Source of the DNA: Lepidostoma basale
Lineage: Eukaryota; Arthropoda; Insecta; Trichoptera; Lepidostomatidae
DNA length: 64,000 bases
Direction of reading: 5' to 3'
Assembly: GCA_022606425.2 (NCBI GenBank)
Contig: JAHDVF020001592.1
Location: 248,001 to 312,000 of the forward strand
This document shows, in pieces, positions 10,159 to 20,759 of the stretch. Position numbers and translations under genes: made by a program. How positions within the stretch are numbered: position 1 is the stretch's first letter; each line of letters begins with the position of its first letter. Under the pieces are notes generated by a model. The model did not search any database and had not been told where the DNA came from. It saw only the letters and a list, made by a program, of their open reading frames with translations.

Positions 10159-10317
10159 TTGAATATCTAATAGGTTTAAATAAATAATTCAAATTATAAA
10201 AACGGCAGAATAAAAACTAAAACTATAAAGCCGTATGTGTACTTATGTACGCACGTAAAAAGTTATACTGTTTGGCAGTAACAAAACAAATAAAAATCCA
10301 AAATTTTTATACAATTC

Positions 10318-11030
10318 AGTAAAACCTCGACATAACGGACTAATTGGAGGGAGGGGGTATCCGTTAAAGTCGAAAGTCTGTTATATAAAAATAGGTTTAA
10401 AATAAATAAATAAATCTTTTTCAAAAGTATGTACACTCTATTTAGATATCCGTCTCAGAGTGTGACCGATCCACTGCCATTTGCGTCTAGCGACTTGTTC
10501 TCTGATTGGCTTTTCGCCTGCCATGGTCCAGAGAACGGCATTTGACACTATTTGGGGCCAATAGATTTTGAATATTGAGATGATGTTAGGCATCAGGCAT
10601 GCGATAGAGTCGGGCGGAGAAGATTTCTTGAGGCCCTATGCACCACGGAGGTGACAGGACAAAAAGAAGAAGAAGATTAAGATATTAATAAATAATAAAA
10701 AACACAACCAAAATTCTATTTATTGTCTTTAGACACTCATCGTGAAGTGACGTTGCTGTTTGATATCGACGCGCCTGCTTTCGGTAATCCTGCTTTGAAA
10801 AATGAATCTAGTTTTGTTTGCACTTTTGAAGTTTGCTGCTTTTTTATAATTAACTCTCTAAAATTACGAAAATGCGAATAATATAGTTGAACTTTGTTAT
10901 CTGACGAATAGTCGATAGATGTTATTAGAGCGTCGAGATGTGATCTTACCACTGATAACTTCATTTTTGGCAGTGTTGTTTCTTCTTTTTTGCTATCTTC
11001 ACTTCCATCCTCGGCATTATGTCTCAAATT
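10318..11030 (-). pseudogene. pogo/Tigger-like transposon 3' remnant
   Basis: The minus-strand frame 11027-10737 ends in LREL-like residues, IIKKQQ and VQTKLDSFFKAG, which resembles the helical C-terminus of pogo/Tigger transposases (K..QT.....F). At 10318 CAGTAAAACCTCGACATAACGGAC resembles a Tigger-type terminal inverted repeat, on the expected 3' side. The catalytic DDE domain and the other end are not visible. The 3' flank is interrupted by a LINE piece at 10435-10680. Confidence 0.5.
10435..10680 (+). mobile_element. LINE 3' end with inverted 5' part
   Basis: The right half on + encodes DRVGRRRFLEALCTTEVTGQ and ends in AAGAAGAAGAAG. The left half on - encodes AGEKPIREQVARRKWQWIGH, normally found upstream in the same kind of C-terminus. 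An inverted 5' part plus a tailed 3' part is the signature of twin priming during LINE insertion. Confidence 0.6.
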
Positions 11031-11149
11031 CTAGTGCTAGATGTATTACGTGATTATCGTGGCCGCTGAAATATTGCTAACATGCGGCGACACTTGAATT
11101 TAAGCATGTATAATATATAGTAAGTGCTATACGACGTGGTTATTTTTAA

Positions 11150-11375
11150 TGAATGCCAAAAAAAAAACGCCTGTTTTCTAGAAGTTTTATTATATTTTAC
11201 GTGAATTACAAGTTTCGCCTGTATCACCCAACATTTGATAATGCTTTAGACAAGCGAAATATGTCATTTCCATATAATTAAACTTCTAGATAACAGAAGT
11301 TGTTATTAAATTCATTTGACAAAATATAATGACTTCTAGAAATTAAACTTTTTCATTCATATAAGAAAAGCTTTA
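11150..11375. repeat. MITE family P copy
   Basis: Contains CTGTTTTCTAGAAGTTTTATTATATTTTACGTGAATTACAAGTTTCGCC, ACATTTGATAATGC, AAGCGAAATATGTCATT and the mirrored TTCTAGA arms, so both palindrome halves are present. Confidence 0.7.
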
Positions 11376-11439
11376 AACCTTATAATGACATATCCGCCGA
11401 AAGCGCTTCGCAGAATGGCAGCAGTCTATACATTATATC

Positions 11440-11661
11440 TGAACTTTGTATTGCTGATAGCCCTAACTTGCGGCAATCTAAGCTTCGATCGGCAATAGGC
11501 AGATTAGTTTAGTTAAAGCGTAACCCCCGGACAAATTTCGGAGATCGGGCATTCGCAGTGGCAGGTCTGGCCGCCTGGAATAAGCTCACATGCATTGACA
11601 ATCCGACTGATTTTAAATCTAACCTAAAAACCCGCTTTTTCAAAATATCACATAAAATATA
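11440..11661 (+). mobile_element. CR1/L2-like LINE C-terminal fragment
   Basis: The + frame from about 11512 reads NPRTNFGDRAFAVAGLAAWN and continues to NPTDFKSNLKTRFFKISHKI and a stop. This is the usual end of CR1/L2-group reverse transcriptase ORFs (FGERAFSVAGPxxWNxLP...). It lacks the LP motif and everything upstream. Confidence 0.7.
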
Positions 11662-11754
11662 AACAAATATTATAAGATTTTTGGTGTCAGATGCAGCTCT
11701 CAAGACTAAAAACATTGTCAAAGCACCCCTGAGGTGAGTTATCTCTGTTTTGTC

Positions 11755-11870
11755 TCTCAGCATGCAAAACCAATCTGCTTCTGGTGATGCCGGTGGGGAG
11801 AACAATCAAACTGCTAAACATAATCGCCTCAGAGATCGACGTTTTTCAAATTCGTGGAAGTACGTTCAGA
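11755..11870 (+). mobile_element. LINE family K C-terminal fragment
   Basis: One + frame reads TNLLLVMPVGRTIKLLNIIASEIDVF, matching the minus-strand segments at 13590-13660, 23990-24080 and 45060-45180. Confidence 0.6.
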
Positions 11871-12550
11871 GGGTTAGGTAATTATTGGGTTAGGTTAGGT
11901 ACGTAATTTGAGAGGGTTAGGATGTGAAGGGAGTCCTTTGTAAAAACATTTTAATTTGTAGACTTCCCTAGATTTGATTTATTCATGAAAACGGCGCTGT
12001 ACAAATTAGTTTGATTTTTATTATTATTATTATTATCCAAGTATATAGCGATTGTTATTCGACGTGGTTGTTTTTAATTTGCAATGGATATACGAGTATA
12101 CGGCAATCTATACAATGGAATGAGAAATGATTAATATTCTGACGGATTGCGTAATCAAAAAATGAATTCAAGCGATTTTTTTTTCGGTCAAAATATTTCC
12201 TTGATTGTCCATATTTCACAGCTCGTTACAGCAACCCGCACACCGCTACAGGGTGTGCGTGAAAGAACTGTGTTACTGTGTTCAATTAGTATTTCGGCGA
12301 AAAATGTATTTTTAAGTGGGTGAAAGATGATTCCTGGCTAATCCTCCACACACATCGCGCGCAATATTTAATCATCGTTACAGCCCCGGCTCTGCGCGAC
12401 AGGGCCGTACTCAGGAAGGGGCGATTGGACCCCAAGTGGTAAAAACATAAAGCAGATAAATGTTGTTCCATATTGACGACTTATTGATGGTTGAGGTATT
12501 AGTTTTGTAAAACTCCATTATTCATTTATAATAGTAAACAAGATTGTTTA
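11871..12550. other. Unassigned, with short GGTTAGG runs and one hairpin
   Basis: GGTTAGGTTAGG-like pieces occur near 11875-11925, too few for a telomeric array. A hairpin CGCACACC-loop-GGGTGTGCG lies at about 12236-12260. No gene seen. Confidence 0.4.
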
Positions 12551-12554
12551 GTGG

Positions 12555-12930
12555 TCTTCTTCTTCTTCGTCAGCCTTTATCGGTCCACTGCTGGACATAG
12601 GCCTCTTCCCTTCCCTTCCACTCGTCTCTATCTCCTGCCAGCCGTAGCCACATTTCCCCCCCCACGGCAGCAATGTCGTCAGCCCACCTTTTTTGCGGCC
12701 TGCCGACGTTTCTCCTATTCTCCCATGGTCTCCACCTTATTATTTTCCGGGTCCATCTATCCTCACTCTGTCTCGCCACATGACCCGCCCATTGCCACTT
12801 CAGTCTCGCTAGTCGTTCCATGATGTCCGTTATTTTTGTTCGGCGTCTAATCTCCTCATTTCTGGAGACTCATTTCTGGAGATTTTATCTCGGAGACTGA
12901 CGCCGAGCACATGGCTTTCCATAGTATCTT
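12555..12930 (-). mobile_element. LINE family H C-terminal fragment
   Basis: The minus frame 12821-12570 reads MERLARLKWQWAGHVARQ ... NVGRPQKRWADDIAAVGG ... LAGDRDEWKGREEAYVQQW and reaches a GAAGAAGAAGA tail at 12555. This is a standard LINE C-terminus, 5'-truncated. Related pieces lie at 27555, 34875 and 51560. Confidence 0.75.
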
Positions 12931-13496
12931 TAGTGGTTTTACTTGGATTTAATTTATGTAAATTGTGACAAATTTAGTAAAAAGAAATTAAGTGTGCACT
13001 AACTGAAACAAAAACAAAAAATTAACCTAATATATGTAAATAAGAAGGTGTGGTTCTTTGCAGCTAAATGAAACTTGTTTCTTACATAAATAAGTGTGCC
13101 CTTTGGGCAAATTAGTTCCAAGTGCCGGCCTGTGTCCTACCCGAAATTGTATAAATATTTAATATGTCCCTTTGAGGTCCAGTAGATGAAACAAAGCCTT
13201 TGACCCTCGCATCCGGCGTATTCCAGGAGAACATTCGTTAGTCCGGGCCGCTGTACCACCGCGGCTGGTGGCGGATGTGGTCGGAGGGCAGGGCCGGCGC
13301 GGTGATATTGGATGTTAATCAACTAACAGCACACGACACAAGCATTTTTTTTACGGAGATTTGCGATATTATCGGACATGATTCACGAGACGGGACCAAT
13401 TCCGTTTCACAGGGTTACGATATATCACCATTTCTGGCATTTGCAGCGACGACCTTCGTGGCAGAATAACAACAGCTATGATTGCCACATTCAATT
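12931..13496. other. Unassigned, with one G+C-richer block
   Basis: 13120-13320 is richer in G+C than its surroundings and may be a repeat, but I recognise no domain in any frame. A 25-bp SINE S head remnant (CGACCTTCGTGGCAGA) is at 13448-13465. Confidence 0.4.
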
Positions 13497-14240
13497 AATC
13501 AAATCAGTTTATTTTCTCAAAATATAAAAAAAATCAAGAGTATTTGTCTTCTGAACATACTCGTACTTTCACGAATCCAAAAGACGCCGATCTCTGAAGC
13601 GATCATGTTCAGCAGTTTGTTTGCTCTCCCTACCGGCATCACCAGAGGCAGGTTGGTTGCCCTGCCAAAATGCCTTAAACATTTTCCTGTTTGTAATGTC
13701 TATTGAGTTAATAAACTGATTTGATTTGATTTGGTTCTACATGCATCCGGAACATAAATATGGATAGCCTCCAAGATGACGGAATTCTCAAAGAATAGAT
13801 AAGTCTGAAGAAATGGGTAAGTGTGCAACTATCCCTCCTTATCTGTAAACTATTGGTCCCCAGCATGCCTAAGAGGAATGCAGTGGGATAAAGCCACGGA
13901 TAGCTACCAAACTCCCTCATGTAGAGATATCTCAGAAATCTTTTCTGAACCCTCTCTAACATGAGCGAGTACCTCGCCTCGTGGGGACTCCTCGAGCTGG
14001 CTCCGGACCAATGAGTTATACAAAATTCACAAAACATAGGGATTCCTGAAAACTCTACTAGTTCGGAGAATAAATCCCAACATTTTCAGTGCAACTCCAC
14101 ATATTCTCTCGATGTGAGCATGGAAAGTCAGCCTACTTTCATAAACAATGCCAAGATCCTTTATCGTTGAAACACGCTTAAGTTGCTGGTTATCCATTGT
14201 GTATCTGTAATAAACAGTACGCAATGTTCTCGTAAAAGGT
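13497..14240 (-). mobile_element. LINE family K 3' region
   Basis: Minus-strand frames read RVSTIKDLGIVYESRLTFHA, GVALKMLGFILRTSR, LERVQKRFLRYLYMREFG and FLLGMLGTNSLQIRRD, then NLPLVMPVGRANKLLN. The 3' end shows AAAATAAACTGATTTGATT with GATTT repeats. The DLGIVYESRLTF and LERVQKRFLRYLY motifs are typical of insect non-LTR polyproteins. Several frameshifts break it. Confidence 0.7.
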
Positions 14241-14617
14241 AAATTTACGCATTTAAGGTACCGGGTTAGATTTTGTTAAATTGGTCTTCATTACAGCGCG
14301 AGCCAAAGCGTATAGCTATTATAATATAAGTTGTCTAAAACTCGGATGTTATCAAGAAAGAGTACGAGAATATTTTGAATACAAGCGAGCGAGAGAGGAA
14401 AACTTCGATTCTCTCTTAAAACCATTCGAAATGCACATGATGCGCATGCCCCTTGAACGTTTCTGGATTATTTTGAAATTTGTTCTGATTATTGTTATAT
14501 GGCAATAGTATAGAAAACAAAAAGAGAAAAAATTGGTTTTGTTGATTGTGAAATTTTTAACGTGAACCGAAACAAAAAATATTTACATTAAAAGTGTAAA
14601 CTTATTCTTCTTCTTCT
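14241..14617. other. Unassigned
   Basis: Shares a stretch (CTCGGATGTTATCAAGAAAGAGTACGA...) with 4650-4830, so it is part of an unnamed dispersed repeat. No protein feature supported. Confidence 0.45.
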
Positions 14618-14960
14618 TTGAGTGCCATATCAGGTTCCCCCGACGTCTCTGTATCGTCCAGTCACCCTGGCGTAGGCCTCTCTGTCCTGTGCCAGACGGA
14701 AAAACTCCCCCGCCCCCCGAATTCCTGTCCATTCCTTCATATTCAAGAGCCAGGACATTTGGGGTCTTCTCCCACCGCGCCTACCCTCGATCTTCCCTTT
14801 TATGATGAAGTGCAGCAGATCGTATTTCTCGTTGCGGACAATGTATCCTAAATATGCCATCTTTATAGACTTCACATCAGACAACAATTATTTTCCTACT
14901 CTGACTCTATGTAGCACCTCATTGTTGGTGACCATATCAGTCCATGAGAGCCACAATACG
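14618..14960 (-). mobile_element. LINE family C C-terminal fragment
   Basis: The minus frame 14887-14630 reads VKSIKMAYLGYIVRNEKYDL, then GRRGGRRPQMSWL, EWTGIRGAGEFFRLAQDREAYARV and VGGT. It ends in a GAAGAAGAAGAA tail at about 14607-14618. Confidence 0.75.
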
Positions 14961-15164
14961 AGTATTACTGATTAAGATTGTACCTACATTCAACCAAGTT
15001 TATAAGGGGTAGAAAATCAATCACATGTCATGAGAATCAATAGTTAAAAAATGTATATAAACCTATCACATGTCATGAGAATCAATAGTAATTGTTACAA
15101 CATTTAAAAATGTTGTAAAAACAAAAACTGGTCCAATTTAAAAAAGCATATATAAATTGGAGTG

Positions 15165-15845
15165 ATATCTCCAGGCGTTATCTAGCAATACGTTAATGGC
15201 GGTGGCCTTTCACATTGCGTTAATAAAAAGATCTTCTGCTTAATGCTGAATCCAATCTTCACAGATGGCGCTAGTGTGTAGATTGAAATAGAACATGTGA
15301 AGTGTGGTGTGAAATAGTAGAATATATAGAACTTCCAAAAATTTGTCAGACATGGTGGTCGTAAGAAGGGTGGAATGGGAGAATATTGTATTACAGAAAG
15401 CGTGCGCTTAACCCAACCAATGACTGGTCATAAGTCCTGTAAACACCTCGACCACCATATTCTGTTTCCAATTTGCATCTTCGTCTCAATTGCTAACTAA
15501 CTAACTAACTAACCATCACGCCGTCTCCCCGAAGGGCTAGGCAGAAATAATGGATTGCCACATTTTTCTTTCCTGACATATTTCTCTTGCTTCCTCAATA
15601 TTCATAATTCGTGTCATGCACGCGCGTCGATTTCTCTGACTCCTCACATGGCCGACATTCAATATTTGATTTGTTTGATCGTGCCACGTTTTTTTTATGT
15701 CCAAACCATCTCTATTGAGATACAATTAATAGTAGTTGTGTTAAATTTACATGTTTCACACAAAAATGAGGAAAGCAACAGGAAACTACCACAATTAAAT
15801 ACTCAAATGGCCTCCCAAGGCAAAGAACCAGAAAAATGTAAATAG
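15165..15845 (-). repeat. Repeat M, interrupted by LINE-A
   Basis: 15165-15492 and about 15711-15735 match repeat M (full copy at 47533-47817) in reverse orientation, including AACTTCCAAAAATTTGTCAGACATGGTGGTCG and the end GAGATACAATTAAT. The LINE-A piece 15493-15710 splits it near that end. No long ORF is seen in repeat M. Confidence 0.65.
15493..15710 (-). mobile_element. LINE-A fragment inserted in repeat M
   Basis: Begins with CTAA repeats and encodes on - TWHDQTNQILNVGHVRSQ, RRACMTRIMN and EEAREICQERKMWQS. An internal deletion removes the KKxYVNDVNGTRNRGRPRK part (GTGCCACGTTTT joined to TATGTCCAAACC). Flanks TCTCAATTG and TCTCTATTG look like a 9-bp target duplication with one mismatch. 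Confidence 0.75.
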
Positions 15846-16264
15846 ACTTTAGTATAAACCAATCCCTAGGATTGTAATCTAAAAAAATGAAAGTATAATT
15901 TTTTATGTTTAATTTATATGGAGTTAAAATTAGTTTCGAATGTCCAAATCAATGTATAATACTTGTAAGAGTTTTAAAGAAGTGGTCCAAAAAAACAAAT
16001 TCACTTAGGAAAAGTTTCAGCTGAAAGATTTTATCTTTCGCCGATTCGACAAAGTACACAGTCAGTTGACTTTCGCCTTTTTTTAGTGCAAGATAAATAA
16101 TGTTCAGTGAATTTCCGATGGAAGAGTAATTACCAAATATCTCCCTGAAAGTTGGATAGTTTAGTTTGTTCGCTAAACTGAAGGGGGATAGTTTGAGATA
16201 AAAACATTAGCGATCGAGTGTAATGTTAAAATAATTTAGATTTGCAGTTTCTAAGCGATTTTGA
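15846..16264. other. Unassigned
   Basis: A+T-rich; no feature supported. Confidence 0.4.
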
Positions 16265-16348
16265 TTGAAAACTCTTCTTAAAGTTGTTTATGGAATGACA
16301 TGTTTCGCCCTTCTAAGACATTATCAAATGTTGCACACTAAAACATTT
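16265..16348. repeat. MITE family P, half copy
   Basis: GGAATGACATGTTTCGCC, CTAAGACATTATCAAATG and a broken right side, truncated at the Jockey fragment. Confidence 0.6.
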
Positions 16349-17440
16349 GGACTTGGATCTTCTGGCTTACAGAGGTTCAGCTCATGTGCCTATTCCTCAT
16401 TTTTCTGATGGGAACATTGTTGGAAGGTGATTTGGTGGGTTGTTAGTTTATGCCAGTGGCGGTACTCCCATAGAAGCCCAGAAGCCCGGCTTGCGTAAGA
16501 AATTTTGAATCAAAAACTCTTCTGAGTTACAGAGGTTCAGTTGCTGTGGCTATTCCTCTTACGTCTGATGGGAACATTGTTGGAAGGTGATTTGATGGGT
16601 TGTTTGTTGGTTTATGCGGGGGCATGATTACTTAGATTTTGGGGTTTTGATTAAAAATTTCTTACGCAAGTCAGGCTTCGGGGCTTCTATGGGAGTACCG
16701 CCACTGGTTTATGCGGGGGCATGATTTGTGTGGCCCGTAGTGTTCCTTTGAAGGAGAATCGATTTTGGGCGCTTGCGGCGGTTGGAGGTGTTTGGGTCGT
16801 AATTTGAGAGGTCTTCTATTGTGGGGTTAGGATGTGAAGGGAGTCCTTTATAAAAACGTTCCGCAAGTTTCAGAATGATTTCATCTATCATCGGGATTCC
16901 TGATTCTAGGTGCAGTTGTGTGATCCTGGTCCATGAAGGCGCACCAAGCGATAAACAGATAGCCTTATTTTGCAGGATTTGGAGTTTTCGTATGTGACTT
17001 GAAGCTGCATAGCCCCAGATTGGGGCTGCGTAAGTGAAGATCGGCCTTATGACCGTTTTGTATATCAGGAGTTAATTGTCGGTGCTTAGTTTACTGTTTC
17101 TAGCTAACATTGGTCGAGGGCTGAAATTGCTCTTAACGCGGCTTTGACTTTATTTGTAATGTGTGGCCTCCATGTCAGCTTCGAATCCAAGGTAACCCCA
17201 AGGTATTTGATTGTTTTGGTCCAAGGAACGTCTTGGCCGAACATTTTTATGTTGGGAATGTTAGAAGGAATGTGTCTTTTACTGAAAAGTAATACACCAG
17301 TTTCTGCACCACACCCATAGCACGTCGGCCTGTTTTTGCACCCTAAGGGTCGCGAGAAGCGGCCTTTTAGAACTGGAGATTATGCCCGTATCGTCAGCGA
17401 ATTGGGCAATGTACAACAGAAGAGAGACGTTTTCTTTTGT
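16349..17440 (-). mobile_element. Jockey-type LINE 3' fragment with a hAT insertion
   Basis: Closely matches the copy at 58885-59821. Minus frames include MIDEIILKLAERFYKGLPSH and NPTIEDLSNYDPNTSNRRKR, and further upstream an AAPIWGYAASS-like segment and a DVPWTKTIKYLG-like segment. Stops and a deletion in the RT part (around 17280-17330) make it non-functional. The hAT element 16454-16706 lies in its 3' part. Confidence 0.75.
16454..16706. mobile_element. hAT MITE (253 bp) carrying a Jockey fragment
   Basis: About 61-bp terminal inverted repeats start CAGTGGCGGTACTCCC on both strands with roughly four mismatches. Exact 8-bp target duplications GTTTATGC lie at 16446-16453 and 16707-16714. 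The interior (about 16515-16638) is itself a Jockey 3' fragment that matches the host Jockey copy and still contains an unoccupied GTTTATGCGGGGGC site. No transposase is encoded. Confidence 0.85.
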
Positions 17441-19259
17441 ATTAATTATTTAATATGGATTTTTACACCATTGTTCAAGAAACAATTAAAAATGTATATA
17501 TTTCATTATTCGTATGCTTAAATATTTATTGTTTAAGCATGTTTATGAAATATGCTTAAATAATTATTGTTCTTTTTCTAGATCTTTTGGAATGTTCTAT
17601 CAGAAATCTGTTACTCTTGGGGCGTCGAGATTCAACTTGTGATGGTATTGAACCATCGTAGAGAGAGATGCGTGAATTCAGATGTAATACGAAAATAAAT
17701 TCAAATGACTAGAAAATATAACACCTAACTAAGTGGGGGTAGATCTAGCAGCGGGAAGCAGAGGAGATGCAGGGAGAGGGGAGAGGGGTGAGTTTAGCTG
17801 GGAAGGGTAGTGGGCCAGGGAGAGAGGTAGTTCGGGGCAGTTGACTTTTGACCTGACGGGAAGCGGTCGCTTTTGGTATTAAATTCAGTGGGTGTTTGTT
17901 GTTTTGATTATCAAGAACTTCATTTTATTTTGTATACAAGTATAGTGGTACGAGGGGTGCGGCATTTGCAGATTTAAAAATACTATAGAATCAGTTTTCC
18001 TGAGCTGTTTTTACGACGGAAAAGCTAAGTCTATATTTAAGAATTATTACTTTCAGGAATTGAGACTGACTTGTCTTAGGACTATCATAATTATGTTTGT
18101 ATTTATGCATACGTATTTATACATATGCAGAATCTAAATATACATGTATCCCTTATATTGATTTCCTCCCTTATTGCACGCAGAATACAATAAGTTTAAC
18201 ATACGGGCAACATAAAGGACCCGATTTAATATACCACTTACTAAACAACCAACGATTATTGATCACTAATTAGGGAAATGTAGCTCACTAACAGATATAA
18301 TTCGATCTTCGTCTATACGACAACTATATGACAGCTACAGGGTTGTGACTGAATTGACAGAGATGATATGAAGGGAGCTTGGGAAGTCTACTCTCGTACT
18401 GCCTCGCCTATGGTAGAATATCTTCTAGAGTGTAGCTCGCTCTCTAAGACCCAGCAAGTGCAGACATTGTAGATAGACCATACTCATGAAGGATGCTGTG
18501 AAGTCTGGTGATAGATAGCCGAACTTGGCGCCGTCTACACTTGCTCTGATCGCTTCACGAGCTCCGTACACAAGGCGTTAGCTAATTTGGTTGGCTGACG
18601 ACCACGGCAGACAGGTGGAGGTGGACCATCTTCGGAAACCCCCGATAGGGTGATGGCCAGGTTCATGGGTTTGAATCCCCAGGTCCACTGATTAAGGGTT
18701 GGGAGGTAGATCGTCTGGTCCCCAGACGATTCTGCTGTGGAGCAGTGGAGAAAAATCATCAGTCTGACGAAAAGACTGGTTCCCCGCGATACTAACACTA
18801 TTATATCCGAATCCCCTACAACTCCTTATATACTTAATATATTATATTTTGACACTGAATTGTTATGTAACCTGTGCCTTTCAGGAAGCTGTTCTTTATT
18901 GCATCATTATTACATTACGCTCTGATTTAAATTACTGTACATTGTATTTGTTCCAAATTGTTTGTGAATGTTTCTTCCAGGGTTGCCACATTTTCTAGAG
19001 ATAATATTTTGAATTTATATTTTGTAAACTTAGAGATATTTTAGGTTGTTTGGTTTAGATGTTCCTAGGAAATATTGAGTGACATATAGTTGATTACACG
19101 TAGGTTTGTCAGGATTGCTTAGAATATTCGGAAGTGTTAGGAACGATTAGCTTTAGAATAAAATTATCAGTATTCGCCAAATAAAAGGGCTTGGATTACA
19201 TCGGTCATAACGAAGGGTCATACAGTATTATTTCTAGACGATCACGAAGGCCAACTCGC
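17441..19259. other. About 1.8 kb largely unassigned
   Basis: Near 17430-17480 there is a MITE P end (CATTGTTCAAGAAACA). 17735-17880 is purine/G-rich with no ORF of note. 18535-18798 contains an open frame on - without recognised domain. The region could hold an LTR belonging to the BEL/Pao-like leader that follows, but I cannot delimit LTR ends. Confidence 0.4.
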
Positions 19260-19745
19260 GTAAGGTAAAACACCTGTAAGCTCCATACAGGTGGATGAAG
19301 AAGGAATGACTGGAGGAAGCTCCACCATTCGCGGAGGAAGGTTAGGAGGGAATCTGCTTAGGTTCCTCACGGACCAGCTAATTTCATCACATTTGGTGCC
19401 GTGACCAGGATGAACTACCATAGTAGTTGATGATAACTTGGAAGGGTGGGAGGCGCTCTCATCACAGTTAGGTTTCTCATGGACAGCTCATTTCATCACA
19501 TTTGGTGACGTGACGCAGGAGAGGACTGGAGGAAGGGTAGGTGAGGAATCATCCACACCAGGTCCTCGCGGACTAGCTCAGATCCATCACATTTGGTGCC
19601 GTGACCAGGAGGGATTAATTCCTCACGTGTGTAGATCGTTCCATCACATTTGGTGCCGTGACCAGGACGGGTCATCACAGTGATGATGACCAGGAAGGAT
19701 GAAGGTTGGGTGTCCTCGGGGACTAGCTCAAACCACCACAAACTC
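19260..19745 (+). repeat. Tandem BEL/Pao-like primer-binding-site units
   Basis: The motif TTTGGTGCCGTGACCAGG or a close variant follows CATCACA at about 19384, 19492, 19583 and 19641. A degenerate fifth unit (GATGACCAGGAAGGA) sits near 19684. Each is preceded by a variant of CTCACGGACTAGCTCA. TTTGGTGCCGTGACC-like sequence is what follows the 5' LTR in BEL/Pao retrotransposons, where it pairs with a primer tRNA. Open frames across it are by-products of the repeat. Confidence 0.5.
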
Positions 19746-19834
19746 TTCCATCTTTCAGAAGGGTTAAACCAGATGAGTGTTTTTTCGGTATTCCTAGACA
19801 CCATATTCAATTGATATTAATAACGTATACTATT

Positions 19835-20420
19835 TTAACCATCATTTCTCGATCCGTGTGTTTCATTTGTCCAAACCATCGTAGCGATACTTTTATATTA
19901 CTTAAAAAAAAAACGAACTAAATTACCATCACGCCGTCATCCCGAAGGGGTAGGCAGAAAGAATGGACTGCCACACTTCTTTCCTGACATATTTCTCTCG
20001 GTTCCACAACATTTATAAATCGTGCCATGCACGCGCGTCGATTTCTCCGACTCCTCACGTGGTCGACATTCCATATTTGATTTATTTGATCATGCCACGT
20101 TTTCCTCGGTCTTCCTCTATTTCTAGTTCCATTTACATCGTTAACATATAGTTTTTTTTACCATTCTTTCTTCATTCATTCTTTCCATGTGTCCAAACCA
20201 TTTAATGATCCTTTCATTATTTTGTTCTTACCATCATACGCACCGCATTCACTTCTTATATTTTCATTCGATACTATCATACACAGAGTATGCATACATT
20301 AATCTAAGAGATCTCATTTCTACTGCATTTATTCTTTCATCCACCCTATATTCCTTCCTGACATCAACATTTGAAATTCTGACATACATCGTTTTACTAC
20401 ACATTCCTACGCCTAACGCA
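19835..20420 (-). mobile_element. LINE-A fragments, at least two juxtaposed
   Basis: 19914-20345 is a LINE-A 3' end (ACCATCACGCCGTCATCCCG onward, with WHDQINQI and RNRGRPRKT on the minus strand). 19835-19900 and 20345-20420 are separate pieces of the same family. The 20345-20420 piece resembles the subfamily at 29880-30790 rather than its neighbour. Confidence 0.7.
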
Positions 20421-20759
20421 TTTTACTCTACTATATGCATTTTACTCTTAACCAATGCTTTCTGTTGTGAGACAGGGGAGGGGGAAATAAATCAACGAAG
20501 GGACTAGAAGCTAAGTTTATATAGTTGTTTATAATATCTTCATTGTTTTTAATTGCCTTTTTAATTTCCAAAATTTCTAGATTTTGCATTACTGCTACTG
20601 CTACGGATATTCTAAAATGAAAATGCACGATCGGCTGGATCTCGATGATTTATTATAAATACACAGTATGTGTGTTACAAGCTTCGTGTCAAAAATTAAT
20701 GTGTTAGACAAATACAGCACATGCCCTATTTATAAACAGGAGTAATCAAAGAACATTAA
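20421..20759. other. Unassigned
   Basis: No supported feature. Confidence 0.4.

Noticed and set aside
12551..12823. Plus-strand 90-codon frame rich in Pro and Ser
   Set aside because: It is the antisense of a LINE family H C-terminus (KWQWAGHVARQ) on the minus strand.
19438..19683. Small protein gene
   Set aside because: The frame is created by the tandem primer-binding-site-like repeat; the overlapping antisense frame is also open for the same reason.
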